A stretch of 40,954 bases of DNA, taken from positions 1 to 40,954 of the forward strand of contig JAUIDI010000013.1 of NCBI GenBank assembly GCA_030428705.1, written 5' to 3'. This DNA is from Bacteroidia bacterium. GTDB lineage: Bacteria > Bacteroidota > Bacteroidia > Flavobacteriales > Flavobacteriaceae. Numbering within the stretch: position 1 is the first letter of the stretch; each line of letters begins with the position of its first letter. A model generated the notes under the pieces. It searched no databases and had not been told where the DNA came from. It saw only the letters and a program-made list of their open reading frames with translations. Both the position numbers and the translations under genes were made by a program. This document shows, one piece after another, positions 9,012 to 18,924 of the stretch.

Positions 9012-9515
9012 TTATTGTTCGACAGAAGTAGTAACAGTACCAAAATTACTTATAGTAAGGTCGGTTATACGCGAATTATCGGATGTTTCAAGTGAAATAC
9101 CCTGTAACTCTATCTTGTGTGAAAACGTTATAGTATCAATAGCTGTGGTCGTAATGATTACCTCACCTCCCGTTGCCTCTATTTCATCTAGTACCGTCGG
9201 TTCTATCGGTGGAATCGCATCACAGAAGTAGCTTTTTGATACCTGATCTGAAAAGAGGCGATAAGTGACCTTTGATTGGGAAGGAATTGAACTTACGATA
9301 CCTATAGTGTCATTTTTTAACGCCGATGCCGGTAGGGTAAGAATCAACGCCTCGTCATCATTTATCTTGAACAAAACATTTTCTTTGTCGGCTTCGACGG
9401 CATCACAATTATTTATCGTGGTGATACTGTCAAAATCTAAGGTTTCTATTTGCAAATTGCCATCATCGCATGAAAGAAGTGCAAACAAAAGGCCGCAAAA
9501 AATATATTTATCCAT
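9012..9515 (-). CDS. Hypothetical lipoprotein
   Basis: 167 residues. It has a short signal peptide with lipobox ALLSC near residue 16, then an acidic, beta-rich mature part with repeated Thr/Ile/Asp (ITTTAIDTITFSHKIELQG). I do not recognise the family. It is convergent with the Smr gene (2-base gap) and divergent from the cysteine desulfurase gene. Probably surface- or periplasm-facing and lipid-anchored. Confidence 0.65.
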   Translation of the reverse strand: MDKYIFCGLLFALLSCDDGNLQIETLDFDSITTINNCDAVEADKENVLFKINDDEALILTLPASALKNDTIGIVSSIPSQSKVTYRLFSDQVSKSYFCDAIPPIEPTVLDEIEATGGEVIITTTAIDTITFSHKIELQGISLETSDNSRITDLTISNFGTVTTSVEQ

Positions 9516-9541
9516 GGTTCAAAAGTAAGCGATCTAGACTA

Positions 9542-9591
9542 TAAGTTTGTCGGTTTTTGGGGAGAAATTAACGTAAGATCCGCTATTTTTG
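9542..9591 (+). promoter_or_regulatory. Candidate promoter region of the cysteine desulfurase gene
   Basis: Two TAnnTTTG matches lie in the divergent gap: TAAGTTTG at 9542-9549 and TATTTTTG at 9584-9591. The second would leave a leader of about 20 bases before the ATG at 9621. The -33 elements are weak for both (TTC 21 bases before the first). Confidence 0.4.
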
Positions 9592-9620
9592 AACCTTCAT
9601 AAACCGAAGACAGAAGTTAC

Positions 9621-10769
9621 ATGCACAAGATATATCTTGACAACGCGGCGACCACCCAGGTCAGGGAAAATGTAATTGCCAAAATGCAGGATGCCTTGGC
9701 CAATTTTTATGGAAATCCTTCGTCGACGCATAGTTATGGAAGATCGGCCAAGACCGCGATCGAAAGCGCAAGAAAAACCATAGCCAAAGAGCTTAATGCC
9801 CATGCTTCCGAAATAATTTTTACCTCGGGTGGAACCGAGGCCGATAATATGATACTCAGGTGTGCGGTACGTGATCTTGGCATTAAGACCATAATAACGA
9901 CCAAAATCGAGCATCATGCGGTTCTACATACCGCCGAAGATTTGGTAAAAGAAAGTGGTATTGCCCTACACTATGTCGATCTTGATGTCTATGGAAATCC
10001 TAAAATAGATCATCTCGAAAAACTGTTGAAGCAAGACGATTCAAAAAAATTGGTCAGTCTAATGCATGTCAATAATGAAATCGGCAATATGATCGATATT
10101 GATGCATTTTGTAATCTCAGCAAAGAGAACGGTGCCCTTTTTCATTCGGATACGGTACAATCGATCGGTCACTATAAGTGGGACGTCCAGAAAACACGGG
10201 CCGACTTTCTAACGGCCGCCGCACATAAATTCCATGGGCCAAAAGGAATAGGTTTTGCGTTCCTTAGAAAAAATTCGGGCATGGGGTGTATGATTTCCGG
10301 CGGATCTCAAGAGAGGGGCTATCGGGCCGGTACCGAAGCGTTCCATAATATTGTTGGCCTTGAGGAGGCATTTGTTGCCGCCTATGAGAACCTTGATGCC
10401 GAGATTGAATATGTATCGGGTTTGAAAGAATATTTTATCGAAGGGATAAAAAGGGAAATTCCCGATGCCAAGTTCAACGGTCTTTCAGGGGATTTGAATA
10501 AGAGCACCTATACCTTGACGAATGTATGTTTGCCGGTCAGCAAGGAAAAAGCGATGATGTTGTTATTCCATCTTGATATTAAAGGAATCGCATGTTCAAA
10601 GGGAAGTGCCTGCCAATCGGGAAGTGATGCCAGATCCCATGTATTGTCGCAAATTCTTTCGGAAGAAGACCTGCAAAAACCGTCATTGCGGTTCTCATTT
10701 TCAAAATATAACACAAAAGAAGAGCTTGATTATACGATAAATACCCTAAAGGAATTTGTTGCCGGCTAA
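9621..10769 (+). CDS. Cysteine desulfurase (IscS/NifS-type)
   Basis: 382 residues, normal for class V PLP cysteine desulfurases, which take sulfur from cysteine to form a protein persulfide for Fe-S clusters and tRNA thiolation. It starts YLDNAATTQV. It shows the PLP contacts FTSGGTEADNM and EHHAV, the Schiff-base Lys in AAHKFHGPKG and the catalytic Cys loop SKGSACQSGSDARSH. The loop length fits group I (IscS/NifS). No Fe-S partner gene is beside it, so it may serve several pathways. Its last codon overlaps the convergent neighbour by 4 bases. Confidence 0.92.
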   Translation: MHKIYLDNAATTQVRENVIAKMQDALANFYGNPSSTHSYGRSAKTAIESARKTIAKELNAHASEIIFTSGGTEADNMILRCAVRDLGIKTIITTKIEHHAVLHTAEDLVKESGIALHYVDLDVYGNPKIDHLEKLLKQDDSKKLVSLMHVNNEIGNMIDIDAFCNLSKENGALFHSDTVQSIGHYKWDVQKTRADFLTAAAHKFHGPKGIGFAFLRKNSGMGCMISGGSQERGYRAGTEAFHNIVGLEEAFVAAYENLDAEIEYVSGLKEYFIEGIKREIPDAKFNGLSGDLNKSTYTLTNVCLPVSKEKAMMLLFHLDIKGIACSKGSACQSGSDARSHVLSQILSEEDLQKPSLRFSFSKYNTKEELDYTINTLKEFVAG

Positions 10770-11428
10770 CCCTTGCTTTTTTTTCTGTTTCTTTTTCTTT
10801 CGCGTTCGTACGGAAATTTGCGTGTCGCCAATCGCATCATTCGGTCGATAAGGTCAACGGTATTTTTGCCCGACTTTTTGTTGATCTCCTTTTCATATTT
10901 CCAGAGTAACTTTCCGGTAATCGCATCGCTTATCTTTATACCGATACGTCCATAATTCGCATCTCCCGAAAAATAATCCATAAAATTGAAATCCGTGGAA
11001 ACTCCCTTTGACAATAAAATGTTGAGATGTAGGTTCCCACTGATGATTCCATCCACGCCTAAAATTTCACTTAATTGTTTTATGGTGTACACATCTATGT
11101 TGTCGTAGGTTATATTGTGCTGTGCAAGAATGGCGTTGGTATTCTTTACGTTCTGAAACTCGACCGAGAATTTCTTCTTTTTTTTACGTTTCGAAAAATA
11201 GGTTTCCAAGGCATCTTGAACCGCGCGGCCTTCTTTTTCTTTAAGGGCCCTTAATTCATCGTCGGCTATTTCATCCTTTAGGTCAAGATGGGTCAAAAAC
11301 GGCAGTATTGCCAAGATTTCATGTTCGGCACTAAGATCGTCAAACTTGGCACTCTCATAAATATTCTTTTGAGCGGCTACCGCATTGATGGCCAAAAAAC
11401 AAAGTATTGTTAGAACAAATCGTTGCAT
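10766..11428 (-). CDS. Hypothetical secreted protein
   Basis: 220 residues with a signal peptide ending AVAAQ. The mature protein begins with a hydrophobic strand ILAILPFL, then alternates helices and strands with SEILGVDGIISGNLH and SDAITGKLLWKYEKEI. This resembles periplasmic proteins that handle lipoprotein or curli-like assembly, but the similarity is only impressionistic. The C-terminus is very basic (ERERKRNRKKSKG). It lies downstream of the TonB receptor gene on the same strand with a 53-base gap. Confidence 0.6.
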   Translation of the reverse strand: MQRFVLTILCFLAINAVAAQKNIYESAKFDDLSAEHEILAILPFLTHLDLKDEIADDELRALKEKEGRAVQDALETYFSKRKKKKKFSVEFQNVKNTNAILAQHNITYDNIDVYTIKQLSEILGVDGIISGNLHLNILLSKGVSTDFNFMDYFSGDANYGRIGIKISDAITGKLLWKYEKEINKKSGKNTVDLIDRMMRLATRKFPYERERKRNRKKSKG

Positions 11429-11481
11429 ATCAAATCATCTTCATCGAAATTCGGCTATTGGCATATTCATTTTACACAACT

Positions 11482-13947
11482 TTAAAATCGCATCTTCAAT
11501 CGAAGGTTAAGTACCCGCGATGTCATGAAATTCGGAATGGCAAATTCATTTTTACTGTCAACATCTCGCACCCATGTATTCGTAATCGAGTTCTGGTTGT
11601 TAAAAAGATTAAAGACCTCGACCCCTGCGCTCAATTCCTTAAAGTTGCCGAGCCAATGTTTTTTAGGGTATTTGGTGTCCCCGCCCACAAAAATATGGGA
11701 AATTCCCAAATCGGCACGTTTATAGTCCTTTAATCTATTTTGAAAGATATAAGGATCGGCATAGCTTGGAGACCCGCCGGGCACACCGGTACTGTAGAGA
11801 AGGTTTAGGAACATTCGTAAGTTCGGCATGTCGGGAACATAATCTTGAAACAGGATACCGACCTTTAACCGTTGGTCGGTCGGCCGCGAAATATAACCTC
11901 TTTCTGCGATGTTTTCTTCGGTTTTCAAATAGCCAATGCTAAGCCAAGACTCGGTACCTGGTACGAAAGCGCCGTTCAATCGAAATTCGGCGCCATAGAC
12001 ATAGGCCGATGCATTATTGTTCGCGGCATATCGAATACGAACATCTTCCAATGTATAGGGGTTGACATTTTCAAGACTCTTGTAATAGGCCTCGTTGATC
12101 AAGGTAAAAGGTCGATCCCAAAGCAGAAAACTATATTCGTTTCCGAAAACGAGATGAAAGGCCTTTTGAGCCTTTACGTTAGATCGCACATTTCCCGTAC
12201 TGTCCCGCAATTCCCTATAAAAGGGTGGTTGATGGTAAACACCGCCCGAAAGCCTAAAAAGCATGTCTTTTTTCCAATCCGGTTTTAGGGCGAATTGTAC
12301 CCTGGGACTGAACACCACATTCGATACTTTGGGCACATTGGTTCCACTTACGGTCCAGTACTGAGATCTTGCACCGAGATTATAATAAAAAACATGGCCG
12401 CTCCAGTCGCGTCTTTGACTAAATTGGGCGTAACCCGAAAAGCGGTTTGTTTTGATAAAGTTCTTTGAGGTAATTCCGGTATAGGGTTCTATGGGTGCAT
12501 TGAATGGGTTTTCGGGCTGATCATTCATGAACTCCGGCCTTGGGGGGCGTATCGAAAACCCTGCGGAATCTATGAATTCCGATTCCCTAAGTTCGTCGCG
12601 GATATCCTCGTGGGTATATTTAATGCCCCATTCCACGGCACTTTCTTCTTTGGTATAAATACCTTTATGGGCAAGGTTGAAAATAAGTGCATCTAAGTTG
12701 TTTCGCGCCCTGTTGCGCTGTGACCCTATTCCTTTTGATACGGTAGCATTGCCAAGATCTGAGCTGTCAAGATTTGTATCGACCTCGCCCAGCTCATAGG
12801 TTGCGATGACATCGGAATGCTCTTCCTCGGTCGTATGATAAATCGACGAAATTAATTTTAATGCCAAGTTATCTTCGACCAGATAGGTCGCTTTCAATGC
12901 GCCAAGAGCGGTATTGTATCTGTTTTTTTCGTTTCCTTCATAGTCAACTATCAATGCCCTAGGCTCCGTAAGGGTGCCAAAATTGGTCTGCCTGCTGATC
13001 GGTTCGTTTTGATAGTCGTTTACCGATACATTGCCCAAAAAATTAAAATGCAGTTTTTTCGAAAATCGAAAAGTAAGATAGCTTTGTAAATCGATGAAAG
13101 TCGGATTGAAATTGGTCTTGGTCTGTTGGCTATTGACCAAAAGCGCGTTGTTCCTATATCGAAGCCCCGAAACGCTGCTAAAATTTTTGTTTTTCGATAC
13201 GGTTTCGACTGCCGTACTTGCACCCAATAAACTGAGGTCCATCTGAACACCGAAGGCAATCGGATTTTTATAAGTAATATCCAATACGGAGGACAATTTA
13301 TCTCCATATTTGGCCTGGAACCCTCCCGATGAAAATTTCACGTTCTGCACCATATCGCTGTTGACGAAACTAAGCCCCTCTTGTTGTGCCGATCGAATCA
13401 AGAATGGCCGATATACCTCGATCTCATTGACATAGACTAAATTCTCATCATAATTGCCGCCCCTGACCGAGTATTGGGTGCTCAGCTCATTGTTCGATGC
13501 TACACCGGGCAGTAACTTTAAAATGTTCTCTACCCCGGCATTGGCCCCTGGGATTTTACGAATAATATTCGGAGGAACCACGAGAATATTCTCGACGTTC
13601 TTTTCTCCGGTAGGGGTAACGGTCACTCCGTCTACCTGGATCGTATCCTTTTTCATTACCGGATTGAACTCATATGTTTCGTTGGTGGTGAGCACAAGGT
13701 TTTCCAGAACAACCTTTTCATGGCCTAGGTGTGAAAAAGTTATCGTGGTGGCCTGATCGGCAGTAATCGATAATGCATAGAACCCGTCCCTTTGGGTAAA
13801 GGTGCCGTTCGATATCGAAGATATGTTGACATCGCCAAGCGGTTTATTTTCCTCATCCAATACTACTCCCGTAATCGTGGCCGTTTGGGCATTCAAAAGA
13901 TCAAGACCAAATAGCGACAAAAGAAGAATGTACCTAAGGCATTTCAC
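11482..13947 (-). CDS. TonB-dependent outer-membrane receptor with carboxypeptidase-like N-terminal domain
   Basis: 821 residues with a GTG start and a signal peptide ending LLNAQ. Residues 22-100 are a carboxypeptidase-D regulatory-like domain (TATITGVVLDEENKPLGDVNISS). Residues ~115-225 are the plug, with GVENILKLLPGVASNNELSTQYSVRGGNYDENLVYV. The rest is the 22-strand barrel ending in RVLNLRLKMRF with a terminal Phe. No SusD partner is adjacent, so it is not a standard SusCD glycan system; the ligand is unknown. It starts 3 bases after the M23 peptidase stop, so the two are co-transcribed. Confidence 0.88.
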   Translation of the reverse strand: MKCLRYILLLSLFGLDLLNAQTATITGVVLDEENKPLGDVNISSISNGTFTQRDGFYALSITADQATTITFSHLGHEKVVLENLVLTTNETYEFNPVMKKDTIQVDGVTVTPTGEKNVENILVVPPNIIRKIPGANAGVENILKLLPGVASNNELSTQYSVRGGNYDENLVYVNEIEVYRPFLIRSAQQEGLSFVNSDMVQNVKFSSGGFQAKYGDKLSSVLDITYKNPIAFGVQMDLSLLGASTAVETVSKNKNFSSVSGLRYRNNALLVNSQQTKTNFNPTFIDLQSYLTFRFSKKLHFNFLGNVSVNDYQNEPISRQTNFGTLTEPRALIVDYEGNEKNRYNTALGALKATYLVEDNLALKLISSIYHTTEEEHSDVIATYELGEVDTNLDSSDLGNATVSKGIGSQRNRARNNLDALIFNLAHKGIYTKEESAVEWGIKYTHEDIRDELRESEFIDSAGFSIRPPRPEFMNDQPENPFNAPIEPYTGITSKNFIKTNRFSGYAQFSQRRDWSGHVFYYNLGARSQYWTVSGTNVPKVSNVVFSPRVQFALKPDWKKDMLFRLSGGVYHQPPFYRELRDSTGNVRSNVKAQKAFHLVFGNEYSFLLWDRPFTLINEAYYKSLENVNPYTLEDVRIRYAANNNASAYVYGAEFRLNGAFVPGTESWLSIGYLKTEENIAERGYISRPTDQRLKVGILFQDYVPDMPNLRMFLNLLYSTGVPGGSPSYADPYIFQNRLKDYKRADLGISHIFVGGDTKYPKKHWLGNFKELSAGVEVFNLFNNQNSITNTWVRDVDSKNEFAIPNFMTSRVLNLRLKMRF

Positions 13948-13950
13948 AAA

Positions 13951-15648
13951 CTATTTTCTATAAAAAGAGGTGATGTGTGTGGTGGTATTTCCAACGTTGT
14001 CTGTGACGACGACCTTAAGTTCGCACTGTTTCTTGTACAATATCTTGTCGTCGAAATTATAGGTCAACGTTTTGGTCTTGGGCTCGTATTCCATCAAAAT
14101 CCATTCACCGTTGAGCGTTGCCGAATAGGTATCGATTCCGCTGAGGTCGTCCGAAATCCTTAGACTTAGGTATTTATAGTTGTTTAGCCACTGTTTTTCC
14201 TTGAAGTTCTTGGTGCTGACCTTTGGTGCAATTGTGTCCCTGGCCAAAGTGTAAGTGCCAAGGTTGCGGGTTCTTGAGGTGAACGTATTCCCCCTTTTGA
14301 AAGTGGAGGCATATTCGGGCTTCAACTTCTTATCAAGTCGAGCTATAAAAAGTTGTTTGAGGTCGTGTTCTGAATATTTTGAAACATCGAACGTAATCGT
14401 AAAGTTCCTGTGCGCAGGTACACTATTGTTGTGGATCGTCACGGTATCCCTTCCTTTTTTTAGGTCGATATAGAAATCGTCATAAAAGGTATTGGCGGGA
14501 AAATAGACTTTTGCACCGCCAAGGTCATAATTATTGGGTTTTTTGGCGATGACATAGGTGTCGGTTTTTTCTGTTGCTTTCTGGACCTTTTGCTCCTCTC
14601 GCTTTCCCTCCACTGGAATGATCACCCTGGTCGTATTGCCCTCGATATCCCGTATCAGAATCTCAACGTTGTACGATAACCCTTCTTTGATGCTAATCTT
14701 TCCATCGTTTTTTAGTGCATTGTAAATGCTAAGCCGGTTGCCGGGCGATTTAAAGAGCTTCTGAATTTTTGTGTGGTACTTGGCATAGTGATCATAATCG
14801 ATTAATGTATTGATGTAACGTGTTTCGGAGTACGAAAAACTCTTAAAGTCGTAATTCGTATACTCCTTGCCGTTTACCAATTGTCGAACGGAATAGACAC
14901 CGTTCTTGTTGGCAGCAAGATCCTGTCGATCAAAACCGACAAAGCCAAAACCGATAGTACCGATGGCCGTTACCTTGTCGGCAAGGAAGGACCCATCCTT
15001 TTGTTTTGTGAAATTGATCTCGACCTTGTTCGCATTTTGGTTGACCAGGGCATCTTCTGAAAGCGGATAGGCATATAACCTGTTCAATATGGGGTTGGTA
15101 GCGTCTCGCACTTCCAATCCATATAGCAACGGATTTGTGGGTTTTTCTGAGATACTGCTCCGTATTTCAAAATGCAGATGTGGGCCGGAAGATCCCCCGG
15201 TGTTGCCACTATAGGCGATGACTTTTCCTTTTTCGACCTTTACCTCTCCATAATCGGGAAAGACTTCGACCTCATACGACTGTTTTTGATATTGTATCTT
15301 TTTGATGTATTCCTCGATTTCGGGGGAAAACTTTTGCAGGTGTGCATAAACAGATGTATACCCGTTCGGATGTGCTACATATAGCACTTTGCCATAACCC
15401 CATAAAGAAACCTTGATCCGTGTAACACTGCCATCGGCTATGGCATACACGGGGAGCCCCTGTCTTTGTTGCGTTTTTATATCGATTCCGCCATGAAAAT
15501 GGTTCGATCGCAGCTCGCCGAAAGTACCGGCGAGTACCAAAGGAATATCCAACGGAGACCCAAAGGTGTCTTGGGGGTATTTTTCTTGGGCGAAAATCGT
15601 CGAAGAAAAGATGGGGATAAGGAGTAGAAAGACGAATACTCTGACCAT
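13951..15648 (-). CDS. M23 family metallopeptidase (LytM/peptidoglycan endopeptidase type)
   Basis: 565 residues from the ATG at 15648, which opens directly with a signal sequence MVRVFVFLLLIPIFSSTIFAQ. An ATG at 15684 adds 12 residues and is less likely. Zn ligands are visible: FHGGID (HxxxD) near residue 55 and HLHFEIR near residue 165. The catalytic domain is thus N-terminal and is followed by about 380 residues of beta-rich C-terminal region. M23 enzymes cleave peptide cross-links of peptidoglycan, or serve as scaffolds. Pairing with a TonB receptor suggests a joint envelope role (inference). Confidence 0.88.
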   Translation of the reverse strand: MVRVFVFLLLIPIFSSTIFAQEKYPQDTFGSPLDIPLVLAGTFGELRSNHFHGGIDIKTQQRQGLPVYAIADGSVTRIKVSLWGYGKVLYVAHPNGYTSVYAHLQKFSPEIEEYIKKIQYQKQSYEVEVFPDYGEVKVEKGKVIAYSGNTGGSSGPHLHFEIRSSISEKPTNPLLYGLEVRDATNPILNRLYAYPLSEDALVNQNANKVEINFTKQKDGSFLADKVTAIGTIGFGFVGFDRQDLAANKNGVYSVRQLVNGKEYTNYDFKSFSYSETRYINTLIDYDHYAKYHTKIQKLFKSPGNRLSIYNALKNDGKISIKEGLSYNVEILIRDIEGNTTRVIIPVEGKREEQKVQKATEKTDTYVIAKKPNNYDLGGAKVYFPANTFYDDFYIDLKKGRDTVTIHNNSVPAHRNFTITFDVSKYSEHDLKQLFIARLDKKLKPEYASTFKRGNTFTSRTRNLGTYTLARDTIAPKVSTKNFKEKQWLNNYKYLSLRISDDLSGIDTYSATLNGEWILMEYEPKTKTLTYNFDDKILYKKQCELKVVVTDNVGNTTTHITSFYRK

Positions 15649-15781
15649 AGCTCTTTGAAAGGATACGAAAGTAATTATTCGCATGCAATAGGTGCAAACT
15701 CTGTGCCCTAAAAATCCATGTACATGTTATTCAACGATTTTTCTTCGATTAAAGTATGCTTGAGAATAATTGTAAAAAGTA

Positions 15782-15812
15782 TTGCTAAGTCGTCGGATGT
15801 ATGTTAACTTTG
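15782..15812 (+). promoter_or_regulatory. Bacteroidota-type promoter of the zapB-like/zapA operon
   Basis: TTG at 15782-15784, then a 20-base spacer, then TAACTTTG at 15805-15812. This matches the TTG-N19-21-TAnnTTTG consensus. The coding start at 15837 follows after about 25 bases. Confidence 0.75.
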
Positions 15813-15836
15813 TGTAATGAGCATTGAATTTTGAGT

Positions 15837-16127
15837 ATGAGTGAATTGGTCAAAATCGTTGATTCCCTTGAAAATAAGATCAGTAAGTTGTTGCATAAGA
15901 TGGAATTGCTCAACCAGACCAACGCCAAGTTGGAAAACGAACTGATTTCATTGAAAAACGATCATGACAGTACCAAGACCTCCGTTTCGGAATGGGAAGA
16001 AAAGTACAATTCATTAAAACTTGCCAATTCGATGCTTGGCAGTAATACCAATAAAACAGAAGCTAAGCTTAAAATAAATACATTGATCAGGGAGCTGGAC
16101 CATTGCATTTCACAGCTCGCCGAATAA
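15837..16127 (+). CDS. ZapB-like coiled-coil cell-division protein
   Basis: 96 residues from the ATG at 15837; an in-frame TTG at 15831 is less likely. Almost the whole protein has a leucine/isoleucine heptad pattern (VDSLENKISKLLHKMELL, then NAKLENELISLK), a parallel coiled coil like ZapB. It lies 14 bases upstream of zapA under the promoter described. By analogy it helps FtsZ ring and chromosome organisation. Assignment rests on coiled coil plus context. Confidence 0.7.
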   Translation: MSELVKIVDSLENKISKLLHKMELLNQTNAKLENELISLKNDHDSTKTSVSEWEEKYNSLKLANSMLGSNTNKTEAKLKINTLIRELDHCISQLAE

Positions 16128-16141
16128 TGTTCAATAATACT

Positions 16142-16438
16142 ATGTCCGAAAAGCTCAAGATCAAGCTTTCTATCGCGGATAGGGTTTATCCCCTGACCAT
16201 TGACCCCAGTCAAGAAGAAGGGTTGCGAAAAGCGGCGAAAAACATAGAGCAACTGGCCAAGAAGTTCGAACAGAGTTATGCCGTTCGTGACAAGCAAGAC
16301 GTTTTGGCCATGTGCGCCCTACAGTTTGCCTCGAAAATAGAGCAAAAAGGCATCGATCAATCTCAAGGCAACTTGGAGGCAATGGAACGTTTAAAAGCGT
16401 TGGATGCTCTGGTCAATACGAAGCTTGGTATAAAATAA
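16142..16438 (+). CDS. zapA: Cell-division protein ZapA
   Basis: 98 residues from the ATG at 16142; the open frame upstream overlaps the previous gene. The N-terminal beta-alpha domain KLKIKLSIADRVYPLTIDPSQEEGLRKAAKNIEQLAKKF and the middle DVLAMCALQFASK helix are typical of ZapA, which cross-links FtsZ protofilaments. The following 6S-type RNA and rny support orthology, because zapA and the 6S RNA gene are also neighbours in other bacteria. Confidence 0.88.
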   Translation: MSEKLKIKLSIADRVYPLTIDPSQEEGLRKAAKNIEQLAKKFEQSYAVRDKQDVLAMCALQFASKIEQKGIDQSQGNLEAMERLKALDALVNTKLGIK

Positions 16439-16462
16439 GTTCTTTTAAATAAATATAGTTAC

Positions 16463-16632
16463 TGCCCACATTGGTAATATCTTTTGACGAACTCAACATT
16501 AATTTGTTTAAAAAGGGTGAGTTTAGGTTGTAAAAGCATGCCTTACTAGTATAAGGATCCTTGATCAGTCTTGTAGCCCTAAACCTGTTTTATGGAGTTT
16601 GTACAAAACTTCTCCAATGTGGGTTTTTTTTG
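16463..16632 (+). ncRNA. ssrS: 6S-type regulatory RNA (6S-Flavo-like)
   Basis: A non-coding stretch of about 160 bases lies between zapA and rny. Its ends form a 10-bp perfect stem, CCCACATTGG (16466-16475) with CCAATGTGGG (16614-16623), followed by a run of eight T, so the closing stem also serves as terminator. Inside, GTTTAGG (16521-16527) pairs with CCTAAAC (16578-16584), and CCTTACTAGTATAAGG can form an apical hairpin. A long rod with an internal bubble is the 6S plan, which mimics an open promoter and sequesters RNA polymerase. Position next to zapA supports this. Confidence 0.8.
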
Positions 16633-16735
16633 TACCGTGCCTTTGGGCGTGGTCGTAATGAAACGGCCTGGGCATCAATGATCTTATTTATTGAAATGCA
16701 TCGGCTTTTTTAGATTAACAGTTAATTTTCAAACC

Positions 16736-18304
16736 ATGGACAGTACAATGATGATAATTGCAGCAATAGTCGGACTCGTCATCGGGTTCGCCATTGCCAA
16801 GTTTCTTGAAAAAGGCAAAGCCTCAAAAACGCTTGCCAATGCCAAAAAAGAGTCTGAAACCATTCTTAAAAATGCGAAAATCGAGGGTGAGAACATTAAA
16901 AAGGATAAGATTTTTCAGGCCAAGGAAAAGTTCTTGGAACTAAAGGCCGAACATGAAAAAGTGATTATTGGCAAGGATAAAAAAATCGGCGAGGCAGAAA
17001 AACGTACACGCGATAAAGAGTCTCAGGTCAGCAATGAACTGGCCAAGAACAAAAAGCTGAACGACCAGCTTGAGAACAAGATCAAGGAGGTCGAACATCG
17101 AGCGGAATTCTACGATAAGAAACAATCGGAACTTGAAAAACTGCACAAAAGCCAGGTACAGCAGTTGGAAGTAATTTCGGGCCTGTCAGCGGACGAGGCT
17201 AAAAGTCAATTGTTGGAATCTTTGAAGGAAACCGCCAAGACCGATGCAATGGCCTACATTCAGACCACTTTGGAAGAGGCCAAACTTACGGCACAGCAGG
17301 AAGCACGAAAAATCGTGGTCAATACCATTCAACGAATCGGTACCGAAGAAGCAGTTGAGAATTGTGTTTCGGTCTTTAATTTGGAATCCGACGATGTCAA
17401 GGGCAGGATAATAGGTCGGGAAGGTCGAAATATTAGGGCCTTGGAAGCTGCCACGGGTGTTGAGATCGTCGTTGACGACACGCCCGAGGCCATTATCCTT
17501 TCATGTTTCGATTCGGTCCGCCGTGAAGTGGCAAGGCTTTCGTTGCACAAATTGGTGACTGACGGAAGGATCCATCCGGCCAGAATCGAGGAAATAGTAA
17601 AAAAGACCGAAAAACAGATTGAAAATGAAATTGTCGAGATCGGCAAACGTACGGTCATCGATTTGGGAATCCACGGGTTGCATCCTGAATTGGTCAAAGC
17701 CGTGGGCCGCATGAAATACCGCTCATCCTACGGACAGAATCTTTTACAACATTCCCGTGAAGTGGCGAAACTTTGTGGCGTCATGGCCTCCGAACTTGGT
17801 TTGAATCCGAAGTTGGCCAAACGGGCCGGTCTTTTGCACGATATCGGAAAAGTTCCTAATACGGAATCCGAAGTAGAGACCCCTCATGCGATTCTGGGCA
17901 TGCAATGGGCGGAGAAATATGGTGAAAAACCAGATGTATGCAATGCCATTGGTGCGCACCATGACGAAATTGAAATGAAAACCTTGATATCGCCAATTGT
18001 GCAAGTCTGTGATGCAATAAGTGGTGCGAGACCTGGCGCGAGAAGACAGGTGCTCGATTCGTACATACAACGGTTAAAGGACCTTGAAGATATTGCCTTT
18101 GCCTTTAACGGGGTTCAAAAAGCGTATGCCATTCAGGCGGGCAGGGAACTTCGTGTAATCGTTGAGAGTGAAAAAGTAAGTGATGATAAAGCGGCACAAC
18201 TGTCGTTTGAGATTTCCCAGAAAATACAGACCGATATGACCTATCCCGGTCAGGTTAAGGTTACCGTAATTCGGGAGACTAGGGCAGTCAATGTAGCAAA
18301 ATAG
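16736..18304 (+). CDS. rny: Ribonuclease Y
   Basis: 522 residues from the ATG at 16736, the usual length. An N-terminal membrane helix ([19 protein letters not shown]) is followed by a long charged coiled coil to about residue 160. The KH domain has [17 protein letters not shown]. The HD domain has [21 protein letters not shown] and GAHHDE. It is a membrane-anchored endoribonuclease that starts mRNA decay. It is expressed separately from zapA because the 6S-like RNA and its terminator lie between them. Confidence 0.95.
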   Translation: MDSTMMIIAAIVGLVIGFAIAKFLEKGKASKTLANAKKESETILKNAKIEGENIKKDKIFQAKEKFLELKAEHEKVIIGKDKKIGEAEKRTRDKESQVSNELAKNKKLNDQLENKIKEVEHRAEFYDKKQSELEKLHKSQVQQLEVISGLSADEAKSQLLESLKETAKTDAMAYIQTTLEEAKLTAQQEARKIVVNTIQRIGTEEAVENCVSVFNLESDDVKGRIIGREGRNIRALEAATGVEIVVDDTPEAIILSCFDSVRREVARLSLHKLVTDGRIHPARIEEIVKKTEKQIENEIVEIGKRTVIDLGIHGLHPELVKAVGRMKYRSSYGQNLLQHSREVAKLCGVMASELGLNPKLAKRAGLLHDIGKVPNTESEVETPHAILGMQWAEKYGEKPDVCNAIGAHHDEIEMKTLISPIVQVCDAISGARPGARRQVLDSYIQRLKDLEDIAFAFNGVQKAYAIQAGRELRVIVESEKVSDDKAAQLSFEISQKIQTDMTYPGQVKVTVIRETRAVNVAK

Positions 18305-18409
18305 CTGGCAGCCGTTTTTTTGATAGTTTGGGGTTTCTTTTTTACTTCATTTTGGTTCTGGGTATGACTTATGTCATAGTACTAGTGGAGTATCGAAAGT
18401 ATTTTTAAG

Positions 18410-18850
18410 ATGAATTTAAAATCTTTCGACATGAAAAAAAGAACACCAATTTCTACGATAATGACTAAAAACGTCATTACCCTCAATAAAACGGATAACC
18501 TTGAAACTGCCGAACTACTTTTCAAAAGACATAAGATCAGACATATTCCCGTTGTCTCGGGTAAAGAAGTTATCGGCATGCTTAGCTATACCGATCTATT
18601 GCGGATCAGTTTTGCCGATGCGGTCGATGAAGACGAAGAAACGGTAGAGACCACTGTGTACAATATGTTCACTATCGAGCAGGTAATGGCCAAAAACCTG
18701 GTTAGCGTATCTTCGACCATGACGATCAAACAGGTTGCTGAAATACTCTCTAAAAAGGAGTTCCATGCCATTCCTGTTATAGACGATGACGAGTTGGTAG
18801 GTATGGTGACCACTACGGATCTTATCAATTATTTGATCGAACAATTTTAA
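18410..18850 (+). CDS. CBS-domain pair protein
   Basis: 146 residues, or 139 if translation begins at the ATG at 18431. Two CBS motifs are clear: ISTIMTKNVITLNKTDNLETAELLFKRHKIRHIPVV...GMLSYTDLLR and IEQVMAKNLVSVSSTMTIKQVAEILSKKEFHAIPVID..LVGMVTTTDL. A stand-alone CBS pair binds adenine nucleotides or SAM and usually modulates another protein; the partner is unknown. An acidic linker DAVDEDEETVETT separates the two halves. It ends in a clear terminator. Confidence 0.88.
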   Translation: MNLKSFDMKKRTPISTIMTKNVITLNKTDNLETAELLFKRHKIRHIPVVSGKEVIGMLSYTDLLRISFADAVDEDEETVETTVYNMFTIEQVMAKNLVSVSSTMTIKQVAEILSKKEFHAIPVIDDDELVGMVTTTDLINYLIEQF

Positions 18851-18876
18851 GAAATGTTTCGGCAAATTGGTTGTGG

Positions 18877-18918
18877 GCCGGCCGGAAAAGTCATTCAGCT
18901 TTTTCGGCGGGCTTTTTT
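18877..18918 (+). terminator. Intrinsic terminator after the CBS gene
   Basis: A 14-bp stem (18877-18890 with 18899-18912, one mismatch and one G-T pair) with an 8-base loop is followed by six T at 18913-18918. The T run is only on the plus side, so it serves the CBS gene; the convergent gene ends just beyond it. Confidence 0.82.
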
Positions 18919-18924
18919 ATTGAA

